DNA of 37,174 nucleotides from NCBI GenBank assembly GCA_009602735.1, contig WELA01005354.1:30222-67395 (forward strand). The letters are read 5' to 3'. Each line of letters starts with the position of its first letter. Within the stretch, counting starts at the first letter, position 1. Origin of the DNA: Mesotaenium endlicherianum. Its lineage: Eukaryota > Streptophyta > Zygnematophyceae > Zygnematales > Mesotaeniaceae. This document shows, one piece after another, positions 19,690 through 29,431 of the stretch. Both the position numbers and the translations under genes were made by a program. The notes beneath the pieces are model-generated. The model did not search any database. It was not told the DNA's origin and saw only the letters and a list, made by a program, of their open reading frames with translations.

Positions 19690-20290
19690 TATTAGGAATG
19701 ACCAGCGTCAGCCTGCCTGAAGTGGTTTCAGTTACCTAGACCCCACCCTTAAGTCTATACCCGAATGCAGTAGCAAGACACACACCATCAGTGGGGCTGG
19801 GCTCAAATGTTGGGTCAGAAAGGTAGGCTTTCCTAAGTTGTTCAAGAAAGGACTTTTTCACCTTTAGTGAAGTGAGTACACAAAGGACTTTATCTACAGC
19901 ATGCTGACTAAAGTTCCTTTCTTGCAAGTCAGGTCTTCTAGAGAGTGCATCAGCAGGGTTCAACTTCCTTGGTTTGTAGTCAATCTGGACTTGAAACTGC
20001 TCCAGCATCTGGTTCCAGCGGTTCTCCCTCCTCGACAGCTTGGACTTCTTCTGAAAGTGAGTAAGAGCTTGATGATCTGTAATCACCTTAAACGCTTTAC
20101 CATGTAAGTATGCTTTCCACTGTTTGAGCACATGAATGATTGCTAGCAGCTCTTTATCATATACAGAGTAATTAATCTCAACTGGATTAAATTTCATAGA
20201 CTCATACAACACAGGATGCCACTCCGGCATTACCTTACCATCCTTTGTGGTTTTGTCAGCAGGCTGCAACAAAATAGTACCCATGGCACC
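19690..20290 (-). pseudogene. RNase H and integrase N-terminal linker (E2)
   Basis: This is in frame over most of its length: [35 protein letters not shown] (catalytic Glu), FKVITDHQALTHF (Asp), [16 protein letters not shown], then the linker to the integrase finger ([15 protein letters not shown]). It is joined at about 20290 to the post-protease linker through ATGGGTGCCAT/ATGGGTGC-type similarity, so the whole reverse transcriptase (about 0.85 kb) is missing. E2 could therefore move only with proteins from other copies. Confidence 0.85.
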
Positions 20291-21000
20291 CATGTCTTCC
20301 TTCTGGTTCCAGCTGCCGATGAACTCCATTGCATTCAACAATTTGCATCCTCCTAGAAGCTTCTCCATTTGCCATCCATACAGGACAAGAGGAAGAGCAC
20401 TGGTGGGGGCCAAGTTAGTCTGCCCATCACTGGCTTCTCTCACTTTAACTGTACCTCTGCTCCAACACACTTCAGCTTGATGTCTATTAAGTCAGGACCT
20501 GCCTAGCACAAGATCATCGAAGCCAGTGTTGAGTACCTCAAATATAAGCGTTTCAGTTAGAACTGCAATGCCAGAAACTAACTGGACCTCAATAGGCTTG
20601 GTTATAACTCCTCCCGGGATACTTGAGGCATCTCCAAGGAATATCTTTCTATTCCCTTAGGTGACAGTAGGCAGCCTTAGCCGGTTAACTACAGTCCTTA
20701 TGGATGAAAGTATGTGACGTCCCTCCGTCAACAAATGCCCTCGCCTTCCTACCTGCAATCATGCAATACAGTAGGTTAGGGGGGACTGTCTTTTCCTGAC
20801 TTTCGCATTGTTCTCTTGACTTAGCAAAGAAATGTTGGAGATCAGGTGGAACAAGATCATTTAAAGTGTGCACTCTTTGGAGATCTATATTGCTGATGGT
20901 ATCCTTTATCTGGTTGTCAGGCATGCATAGTGAATCCAAGTTCAGCAGGACCCATAATACCTGCTACGAGGGCAGTTAGTGACGACTCACTATCTCTAGC
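20291..21000 (-). pseudogene. Gypsy protease and linker (E2)
   Basis: Recognisable parts are DSLCMPDNQIKDTIS, the active-site block AFVDGGTSHTFIHKD and the downstream VLGRSWLN-type segment at about 20490. The catalytic motif reads Asp-Gly-Gly where retroviral-type aspartic proteases normally have Asp-Ser/Thr-Gly; E4 has the same DGG. A TAA-type break follows CS near 20685 and further stops lie before 20470. Protease would mature the Gag-Pol polyprotein. Confidence 0.78.
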
Positions 21001-22436
21001 ATCCTCATAGTCAGTAGACCGGATTACTGACTGTTGCTGTCTTTTAAAGGCTGGTCTTATCTCTCTTTAGGAGGTGCTTGTCTGAACATGCTCTTTGAAC
21101 TGACCTGGCTGCTGGAAATGGAAGCAAATCGATTATGCTGAGGCTGGTCTTGGCTTAGTCCTACCACCACCTCTTCTATAGCCGCCTCGAGAGAAGCCAC
21201 CTCTACCTCTTGACTGAATAGCATTGTACTCATACCCATATTCATCACCCTCATCATGCTCAGCCTGGTCTCCTTCAATTGCATTGTAGGAACCGTGGGG
21301 CTTTTTGATGACCTTAGACACCAAAACATTACTTTGGCGCTTGTGATTGAACTGCTGCTGATCCCAGGCATCAGCATCTTGGATCCAGTCAGCCAGTTTC
21401 TTATACTTCTTTTCAGCAAAATGACCAGAGACTTCGAATTTCAAGCCATACCCGAAGTATGCTATCCTATACCGCTCTGGCAAGTCTGGCTGCTTCATCA
21501 TGTTCTCCTGGAACTTTTGAGCAAACTCAGCAACTGAAGTGGTCTGCTTCAGTGTCAAGGAGATCATCGCATAGATAGCTTTCTCCTGCTGATTAATCAC
21601 ATCAAACTTCTCATGCAATTTCTCGACAAACTCTACCCAAGTAGGGTCACCGAGTTGTTGAGCCTTACGCTCTCCTTTCCAGTATAACCACCAGTCTGTT
21701 GCACTGCTTCTCAGTAGAGCACCAGTGTGCCTAACCGTCTCGTGATCTTGCAGTTCTGGGTAGTTCTCCAGCCACTGCTCCACATCAGCGAGAAACTTGA
21801 TCAAGTAATACTTTTTGTTACCCTCAGGATCATAATCCTGGGGAGATTTCGGCTTGGGCTTACTAGGCCCTCTGCCACCACCACCCGTGGTTTGAGACCC
21901 AGTTGGTCTCGGTCTCGCAGTAGAGACATTATGATTCTTTTGTCCTCCTGTTGGGACTGATACAAGCTCGCCATCTGCGATTGCATTTGCACGAACAATG
22001 CTCCCAGATCCACATTCTGAGGTGGGAGTCTTGCAAATGCAGCAGTAGCAACGGCATCGACTCGCTGAGTAGTGTCCTCAACGGTCCCTCTCGTTCCTGC
22101 AGCAGCAATTCCTGCCTCATTCAGCCAGTCACGAATTTGACCTAGGGGCACATTGAGTTGTACAGCAGGAGGTGGGTCCAAGACGTTGGCCCTTGATGCC
22201 ATAAGTTCTTCGACAGTGCAGTCGTGCGCTGGCTGTCCTTCCCTTCTTTCTGTATCTTCAGCAGCCTTTGCTAATCGTTCAACTTCTAATCTGGCTCTCT
22301 CCTCCTCAGCCTGCTGTGCTGCAACTGCGGCAATAGCAGCAACCTCATCTGCAGCCTCTCTAGCTGCAGTATCTGCCACTGCTTCATAATAGGTACGTGT
22401 TCCCGCTACATGGCTTTGAGCCTGATTATTTGGCAT
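21001..22436 (-). pseudogene. Gypsy Gag (E2)
   Basis: The start is an ATG at 22436 (MPNNQAQSHVAGTRTYYEAV), 80 bases downstream of the PBS. An Ala/Glu-rich helical N-terminus is followed by a one-base frame change near 21905-21930 and by the capsid-like retrotransposon gag domain: IKFLADVEQWLENYPELQDH, DWWLYWKGERKA, FVEKLHEKFDVIN, AEFAQKFQENMM. An Arg/Gly-rich nucleic-acid-binding stretch (GRGGFSRGGYRRGGGR) comes next. The zinc knuckle that should follow is wrecked (ICFHFQQPGQFKEH keeps one Cys). Gag forms the particle that packages the RNA. The 21001-21056 end runs into the protease region. Confidence 0.85.
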
Positions 22437-22515
22437 TCTCGTTATCCTGGTTCTCCATGTCTCGGGAGTTGCTAGTTTGAGACCTTGTCCTTACCATACA
22501 AAGACTGTGACAACT

Positions 22516-22527
22516 GCTCCGATACCA
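22516..22527 (-). promoter_or_regulatory. Primer binding site of E2 (initiator tRNA-Met type)
   Basis: In sense TGGTATCGGAGC begins one base after the 5' LTR. It differs at one position from TGGTATCAGAGC, the complement of the 3' end of plant initiator tRNA-Met. It primes minus-strand cDNA synthesis and fixes the LTR at 22529-23248 as the 5' LTR. Confidence 0.88.
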
Positions 22528-22528
22528 C

Positions 22529-23248
22529 TGAAATGAATCGACTTACCAAATAGGCGATTAACAGTTAATGAAGATCTTTATATCAGCAAGTAATCATTAT
22601 GGTATTTTATGTTAATTGATTCAACAGCAAAAGACAACGTACTAGCAGTTGACAATATTCGGAAGTCAAATGGAAGTAAACTAGCACCAATATTGCAATC
22701 AGTAAACTCACACATAAGCAAGGCTAGGAGACAGTGTGTATCAATGGACTCTCGTCTTGGATTCAGATCTCTCTCCGTAAGCTATACAAGAGAGTTGGCC
22801 TCGTTTCCGTATGCCGAACTTGTGAGCAATCCTAGCATATGTACATGGAATGAGTTTACTGTTCAACGGCCAGTGCGATGGCACCGCCTACCCAAGAGTT
22901 AACCACGTTGGTAGGACCTCGGTTAACCAAATCCACCGCCATCTCCCATCATCCGGAATCGCCATCCATCCGAAGGATGTCATCTGGCCATTTATCTAGG
23001 ACACCACACTTAGATGTGTATGTCAAGGCAGTTCGCTGCTACCGAGTACGGAAGTCAGCTGGTTGTCAAAGAATGTGTCAGCAAGCTGACCTAAGTTGAC
23101 TTCAGCCTGCTGCCCACGGCTGAGTCATTAAACTGATTATTTAATAAATTCCAGCAAACTCAATATTAACTAAAGTTCAGCAGGCTGAACTTATTTAACT
23201 ATTATATTTAAATGAAAATTATATCAACCAATATACTGATTCATTACA
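22529..23248 (-). repeat. 5' LTR of gypsy copy E2
   Basis: A 720-bp LTR, sense on minus, TGTAATGAATC (23248) to GATTCATTTCA (22529). A PBS lies just inside it. Its outer flank (GTCTC at 23249-23253) does not match the flank of the 3' LTR (GTACC at 15932-15936), so no clean target duplication surrounds E2. Confidence 0.93.
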
Positions 23249-24956
23249 GTCTCGCTCGTGGTGCACCAAATTCCATCATAGTCGTCTTCTTAGCTAGATG
23301 CTCACTCCCTCATGTTCCAGTCTCTTCTTGAAGGTAATCCTTCACACAAGGCTCCAAGAAACACATCTGGAACGCCTCCAAGAGCTCCATAACTTGGGCA
23401 AATGCACATACTCTTCGTGCTTGCACCTCATCTTGTGCTCGCACACACTTCGTCTTGCAAGCGGGCTTCTCTTGAGTTCACTTTCTAGGAGCTCCTCCAC
23501 TTGAGCAATTGGGGTCTGCTCTGTATATGAGCAAGGGGATCATATACCCCTACTTGCTCCACCGGCGATGCGCGCTCGCCAAGGTTGTTAGGAGGTACGT
23601 TTGCTCCATGCGATGACCGGGCCAAGGCCACCAAACAAGCGCTTCTCCTTCACCTTCACCTTCCCGCGTCGCTTTTTTGCTAGCGGGTTGAAGATAGCTA
23701 CTTGTGGGCTTATCTACCTCCACCTATTTCACTATCTTCACTTGACCATACTCCTCCTTGGTCTTCACTTGACCCGTGCACTAAAGCACTAGAGGATAGG
23801 CTACTCTCTTTGTGCAACTCCTTCCACATGCTTAGCTTCTTGAGTGCACTCTAGCCTTGGTCACCCCAATGACACTTCTTACTACTAAACCCAGCTTGCC
23901 TTGGTGCTCTACTTTCACATGAAGAGCTTCCATAGATGCACCAAAATCTGCCCCTTAACTATGCCAACACACATTTATTGGGACACGCACTTCTAGTGGG
24001 AGACATCTCTTGCACTAGCCCTCTTGCACCAACTTCATACCTTGCTTCTTCTTCCACACCATGGCCTTGTCTTCAGCATAGCTCTCAACCTCAAGTACTC
24101 CATAGTAGTCTCCTCCATACAAAGAGAAAATCTGAACTTGAAAGGCTTCATCTCCAACTATCTTGCTTGAAAGAAAATATCTGGATTACTTCTTCTTGCT
24201 CCAAGCCTTCTCCACGGCACTTCTTTTCACTTGAGGCTTCTTCAATCTCCATACGAAGTACCAAGCTCCATCGTGGCTGGCCCATAATATCCAGTGGCTA
24301 TATAGGAGTGATGCAAGGCAACCCAAATCTGGCCACATACTTGGCCAACTTGGTACAACGCCCCGGTGCACCCTCTCTTGAGCTTCTCATGAGCTCCTCT
24401 TGAGCTTGCGAGTGCTATACCCGCCAAAGCTCCTAGACTTGCAAGTACACATGCTTGCTAAGTCCCCGGTTGCCTACTCTTAATATGTACTCCACCTTCA
24501 TTGTCAACCTGAAATAAAAATGGGCACACACTCCTTTCTAGCCACCAACAACTCTATGCTAAGCCCCCCTCAGAGAAAGTGCTTAACACCAAAGAGCTTG
24601 CATCTTCAAGGAAAACTCCAGCCGTGTGTACTCCAGATTTTCTTCATGCTCATATGTCTCCATACTCAAACAAAGGATGCTCTATGCTACTTACATCACT
24701 ACCATCCTTGGACAACCTTCTTATAATACAAAGAAGACGTACAAAAATCTGGTTGTATCCAAGTTAACACTTCTTGGAGCACCTCCCACTTCCCATCTTC
24801 TCCCTCCTTCAAGAGAGTGAGATGCTAGCTAGCATCAACGTCTTCATGGTTGCCCTTAGCAACTTATAAATCATCCTTGCGTCTCCACTCTACGCTCTCT
24901 ACATTCCTACAAGCATCACCAACCAAAAATCCTCCTCCAAATGAAGCAACTAGGTA
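23249..24956 (-). mobile_element. Non-coding internal region of an LTR element (E3), truncated
   Basis: This 1.7-kb stretch follows an LTR and PBS (24957-25681) on the minus strand but has no gag or pol similarity. In sense it is purine-rich, with repeated AAG/CAAG words and only short frames. That is the profile of a non-autonomous, large-derivative (LARD/TRIM-like) retrotransposon. It stops at 23249 where the E2 5' LTR begins, and its 3' LTR is not in the window. The 155-codon plus-strand frame (23936-24403) and others here look accidental. Confidence 0.55.
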
Positions 24957-24968
24957 GCTCCAATACCA
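24957..24968 (-). promoter_or_regulatory. Primer binding site of E3 (initiator tRNA-Met type)
   Basis: In sense TGGTATTGGAGC immediately follows the LTR end CTTTCACA. It matches the plant initiator tRNA-Met complement at 10 of 12 positions and shares the unusual GGAGC with the PBS of E2. Confidence 0.72.
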
Positions 24969-25681
24969 TGTGAAAGGGGGAAGAGTGCGGAGAGTGCGCC
25001 CACGCACCCTCACCCGCGAGTGGAAGCATGCACGAGGAATTTTCCTAGTTGCATACACAAGGTGGAGTGGCCTGGTGGTGTGCCACCCTTGCAAGAGTAG
25101 AAGGGCTACATGAGAGAGGAGTGGAAAAGAACTCACTTTATTAAGAAAAGTCGTGTACAAAATAAGAAGGTTAGACAAGACTAGACTAGACTAGACTCCC
25201 TCTACTTTCTTGTGCTTCCTATTTATGATTCAACTCTAAATGTCCTCTCTAGCAATGTACCTCCAAAACCTTCTACTATGGCTCCTTCCATGTAGGTGAC
25301 CTTGCCTAGTTGGACAAGCTAGCACACTCACACGCACACAATTACACTCTAAAAAATTCTACTACACAATCCACTATCTCTCACGGAGTTTCTAGAAATT
25401 CCACAATCACTTTGGCACTCTACGTAATCGTACGTAGTTTTTGGAACCCTGATGATTCAATGTCCTACTTTCTGAACTTCAACTGAAATTTTCGTCACTA
25501 GACATGTCCTTGTCACTAACTGGAATCTGTGACACAAAAAACTCACTAAAAAATCCCAAAACTCATGAGTTTCTCAATACTTTTCCAAATGACTTGCAAT
25601 AGAGGCCAGAGTTCTTTTAAAATCACACTCTATGCATCTGAAATTCTAGAAAAATACAAACTACACTTTCATAACCTTACA
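24969..25681 (-). repeat. 5' LTR of E3
   Basis: About 713 bp on minus, from TGTAAGG (25681) to TTTCACA (24969). It contains a TATA-like CATAAATAGG near 25220, a short (CTAGA)-type microsatellite at 25172-25196 and an AATAAAG polyadenylation-like signal near 25137, the normal U3-R-U5 order. The outer boundary is set by the point where Gag-coding similarity of E4 resumes (25682), so E3 inserted into that gag gene. Confidence 0.68.
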
Positions 25682-26340
25682 TACCCAAATTTGCAGGATT
25701 ACAAGAAGGTCAGGCACACTCGTGGTCTATTGAAAGGCAGTGCAGCAGACTGCTGTATTGGGAAGGAGAGCGTAAGGCTCAGCAACTCGGTGACCCTATT
25801 GTGGTAGAGTTTGTCGAGAAACTACATGAGAGAAGTTTCATGTCATCAATCAACAGGAGAAAGCTATCTATGCAATGATCTCCTTGACACTGAAGCAGAC
25901 CACTTCAGTTGCTGAGTTTGCTCAAAAGTTCCAGGTCATTTTGCTGAAAAGAAATATGAAAAACTAACTGACCTGATCCAGGACGCTGATGCCTGGGATT
26001 AGCAACAGTTCAATCACAAGCGCCAGAGTAATGCTTTGGTGTCTAAGATTGTCAAAAGCCACACGATTCCTACAATGCGATTGAAGGAGATGTGGCTGAG
26101 GACGATCAGGGTGATGAGTATGAGTATGAGTATAATGCTATGCAGTCTAGAGAGAGAGGTGGCTACTCTCGAGGTGGCTATGGAAGAGGTGGTGATAGGA
26201 CTAAGCCGAGACCAGCCTCAGCAGAATCTATTCGCTATTGTTGCCAGCAGCTGGGTCACTACAGAGAGCAGTGTCCAGTCAAGCATCTTCCAAAGGTCCA
26301 GAGAAAGGACCGGCGTTTAAAAGACAACTTCAGTCAGTAA
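25682..26340 (+). pseudogene. Gypsy Gag, 5'-truncated (E4)
   Basis: It begins inside the capsid-like domain (YPNLQDYKKVRHTRGLLKGS aligned with YPELQDHETVRH of E2). It continues through AISLTLKQTTSVAEFAQKF and the Asp/Tyr-rich and Arg/Gly-rich stretches (RGGYSRGGYGRGGDR), and ends at a TAA at 26338-26340. There are frame changes near 25760-25860, and a block after AEFAQKFQ is missing. The knuckle reads RYCCQQLGHYREQC; its first Cys is now Arg (CGC for TGC). The N-terminal third was cut off by E3. Confidence 0.83.
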
Positions 26341-27268
26341 TCCAGTCTACTGACTGTGAGGATGCTAGAGATAATGAGCCGTCACTAGCTGCCCTCATAG
26401 CAAGTATTATGGGTCCTGCTGAACTGGATTCACTATGCATGCCTGACAAACAGATAAAAGAGACCATCAGCAATATAGATTCTCAGAGAGTGCACACTCT
26501 GGAGGATCTTGTTCCACCTGATGTCCAACATTTCTTTGCTAGGTCAAGAGAACATTGCGAAAGTCAGGAAAAGTTAGTCCCCCCTATCGTACTGCATTGT
26601 ATGAATCCTGGTAGGAAGGTGAGGGCATGTGTTGACGGAGGGGCGTCACATACTTTTGTTCATAAGGACTTAGTTAAGCGGCTAAGGCTGCATACTGTCA
26701 CCCAAGGGAATAGAAAAATAGTCCTTGGAGATGCCTCAAGTATCCCGAGAGGAGTCATAACCAAGCCTATTGAGGTCCAGTTAGGTTCTGGCATTGCAGT
26801 TCTAACTGAAACGCTTACATTTGAGGTACTCAATACTGGCTATTATGATCTCGTGCTAGGCAGGTCCTGGCTTAACAAACATGAAGCTGAAGTGTGTCGG
26901 AGCAGAGGTACAATTTAAGTGAGAGGAGCCTGTGGTGGGCAGACTAACTTGGCACCCACCAGTGCTCTTCCTCTTGTCCTGTATGGATGGCAAATGAAGG
27001 AAAAGAAGAGGCTTCCAAGAGGATGCAAATTGCTGAATGCAATGGACTTCATCAAAAGCTGGAACCATAAGAAAGGCAAGTTGTTCTATCGCTGCTAAAA
27101 GAAGTACCTCCTCAACCTAAAGAAGTGGTTGAGAAAAAGGTGAGCCCTCCAGAGCACCCTACTGTTGCAAAAATTGTTGCTCAGTGTACTGATGTTTTTT
27201 ATATGCCTCCAGGATTGCCCCCTACGAGGGAAGTAGATCATAAGATTGATTTATTACCTGGGAGCCAG
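26341..27268 (+). pseudogene. Gypsy protease and linker to RT (E4)
   Basis: A long frame overlapping the end of gag (26238-26918) encodes CMPDKQIKETISNIDSQRVH, the active site ACVDGGASHTFVHKD, then RKIVLGDASSIPRGV and YDLVLGRSWLN. This is the fold order of a gypsy aspartic protease, with Asp-Gly-Gly in the catalytic loop. A TAA at 26916-26918 replaces continuation. Further degenerate linker (KSWNHKKGKLFY, VPPQPKEVVEKK in shifted frames) runs to GSQ at 27268, where E5 is inserted. The RT continues at 30151. Confidence 0.82.
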
Positions 27269-27514
27269 TGTAATGAATCAGTATATTAGTAGATATAATA
27301 TTCATTTATATATAATAGTTAATTAAGTTCAGCCTGCTGAACTTTAGTTAATAGTCAGTTTGCTTGACTTTATGTAATTATCAATTTAATGACTCAGCCG
27401 GAAGCAGCAGGCTGAAGTCAACTTAAGTCAGCTTGCTGACACATTCTTTGACAGCCAGCAGACTTCCGTACTCGGTAGCAGCGAACTGCCTCGATATGCA
27501 TTTAAGTGTGGTAT
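27269..27514 (+). repeat. Truncated 5' LTR of E5
   Basis: The first about 245 bp of the LTR (TGTAATGAATC onward, including the AGTTCAGCCTGCTGAACT palindrome) are kept. At 27511-27516 the sequence jumps from LTR (AAGTGTGGTATG) into RT coding sequence (GTTAAGAAAAAGGATGG) with a few bases of shared sequence at the joint. Confidence 0.88.
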
Positions 27515-29152
27515 GTTAAGAAAAAGGATGGCAGTATGAGGATGTGTGTGAATTACAGAGCTCTGAACAGAACAGTAAAGAACATGTATGCTTTACCCAA
27601 AATCAAGGACTTGCTTGATACCCTGTCTGGTGCTAAGGTGTTCAGTAAGATAGATCTCAAAAGTGGTTTTTTTCAAATCAGAATTGTTGAGGGGGATGAA
27701 CACAAGACTGCCTTCCGCACACGTTATGGACACTATGAGTTCAACGTGATGCCATTTGGACTGACAAATGCTCCTGCGACCTTCATGGGTGCTATGAATG
27801 ACATTTTCAGGCCTTATTTGGATAAGTTTGTGCGAGTTTTCCTGGATGATATTTTAATTTTCTCTAAAGATGAAGCTCAGCACGCTGAACACTTAAAGAC
27901 AGTCATGGACACTCTGAGAACAAATCACTTATATGCTAAAATGAGCAAGTGTGATTTCTTTAAGGAAAGTATTGAATTCTTAGGCCACGTTGTCAGTAGA
28001 GAGGGCATCAGTGTGGATCCTAAGAAAGTCCAGACCATAAGGGACTAGCCAGTACCACAGTCTGTCTCTGAAGTTGGATCCTTTCTCGGGTTGGCTAACT
28101 ACTATAGGAGATTTATTGAGAATTATTCCACAAAGGCCAGTAAACTGACTGACCTTACTAAGAAAGACATAGGGTATGTGTGGGGGGAAGAGCAGCAGGC
28201 TGCCTTCCAGACCCTTAAAGATGCCCTTTGTTCTGCCCCAGTGCTAGCCGTGTATGACCCCAGCAAACCGGTGCAGGTGGTTACTGATGCCTCTGACTTT
28301 GCCATGGGTGCTATTTTGTTGCAGCCTGCTGACAAAACCACAAAGGATGGTAAGGTACGGCAGGAGTGGCATCCTGTGTTGTATGAGTCTATGAAATTTA
28401 ATCCAGCGGAGATTAATTACTCAGTGCATGATAAAGAGCTGCTAGCTATTATTCATGTACTCAAACAGTGGAGAGCATACTTACATGGTAAAGCTTTTAA
28501 GGTGATTAGAGATCATCTAGCTCTGACTCACTTCCAGAAGAAGTCCAAGCTGTCGAGGAGGAAGAACCGCTGGAGCCAGATGTTGGAGCAGTTCCAAGTC
28601 CAGATCGACTACAAACCAGGGAAGTTGCATCTTGCTGATGCACTCTCTAGAAGACCTGACTTGCAAGAAAGGAACTTTAGTCAGCATGCTGTAGATAAAG
28701 TCCTGTGTGCACTCACTTCACTAAAGGTGAAAAAGTCCTTCCTTGAACAACTTAGGAAAGCCTACCTTTCTGACCCAACATTTGAGCCCAGCCCCACTAC
28801 TGGTGTGTGTCGTGCTACTGCACTCGGGTATAAGCTTAAGGGAGGGGTCTGGGTGACTGAAACCACTTCAGGCAGGCTGAAGCTGGTCGTTCCTAATAAC
28901 TTGGAAATCAAGTTCCTTTTATTGAGTCAAGCACCTGACAGTTTGCTGGGTGGACATTTGGGGAAGGCCAAAACTGTTGGCAAACTGGCAAAACATTATC
29001 ACTGGGAGGGATTACCTCGGGAGGTCTTGAAATACGTTAAGTCCTGTCACCAGTGTCAAAAGAATAAGTCTAGGCACACACCACCAGGGGGCCTCTTACA
29101 ACCGCTGCCCATCCCAGCTGGCCGCTGGGAAACAATATCCATGGACTGGGTT
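27515..29152 (+). pseudogene. Gypsy reverse transcriptase-RNase H-integrase N-terminus (E5)
   Basis: The most complete RT in the window: [42 protein letters not shown] and the intact polymerase box [12 protein letters not shown]. These are followed by the thumb/connection ([17 protein letters not shown]), RNase H ([32 protein letters not shown]) and the integrase zinc finger ([19 protein letters not shown], then SCHQCQKNK), up to ISMDWV with the first catalytic Asp. One TAG at 28046-28048 replaces the Trp codon of IRDW; otherwise one frame is open. The integrase core is missing: at 29152 the sequence changes to an inverted duplication of 3' ORF tail sequence. Confidence 0.9.
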
Positions 29153-29306
29153 CCTGGGGCTTCAGGATCAGGAGACCGAAATCCGGACCTAGATCTGGAC
29201 AGCCCTCTAGGTCTGTCAGCTGGTTCTTTAGAAGGCCAGCTGACAGACCTAGAGGGCTGTCTAGATCTAGGTCCAGATCTCGGTCTCCTGATCTTGAAGC
29301 CCAAGG
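29153..29306. repeat. Inverted duplication of the 3' ORF tail (71-bp arms)
   Basis: Arms 29153-29223 and 29236-29306 are inverted copies with about 5 mismatches in 71, separated by 12 bp. Both match the SR-rich C-terminal coding end of the extra ORF (compare 34137-34210). Only the right arm is in the normal orientation; it leads on to the hairpin, purine tract and LTR. Confidence 0.92.
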
Positions 29307-29396
29307 AACAACCCCCTAGGCAACAGGCTAAAGGGGCAGTCAGTGGGGGAGGTTGGTTGGGTTCAGCTTCCTGACCAAAGACTTCTGCAGTTTAAT

Positions 29397-29430
29397 GTTG
29401 TCGAGGCGACAACAAGTTAAGTTGGAGGGA
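29397..29430 (+). promoter_or_regulatory. Hairpin and polypurine tract upstream of E5 3' LTR
   Basis: GTTGTCGAGGCGACAAC (29397-29413) forms a perfect 7-bp stem with an AGG loop. Five bases later comes AAGTTGGAGGGA (29419-29430), then one base and the LTR at 29432. The bases 29307-29396 are the non-coding tail after the 3' ORF. Confidence 0.78.
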
Positions 29431-29431
29431 T

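Noticed and set aside
23936-24403. 155-codon plus-strand frame in E3
   Set aside because: It is antisense to the element, has low-complexity Ser/Leu/His composition, and shows no motif or splice support.
25172-25196. Short CTAGA/GACTA repeat as a CRISPR-like or satellite array
   Set aside because: It is a few units of a microsatellite within an LTR; there are no spacers and the context is eukaryotic.
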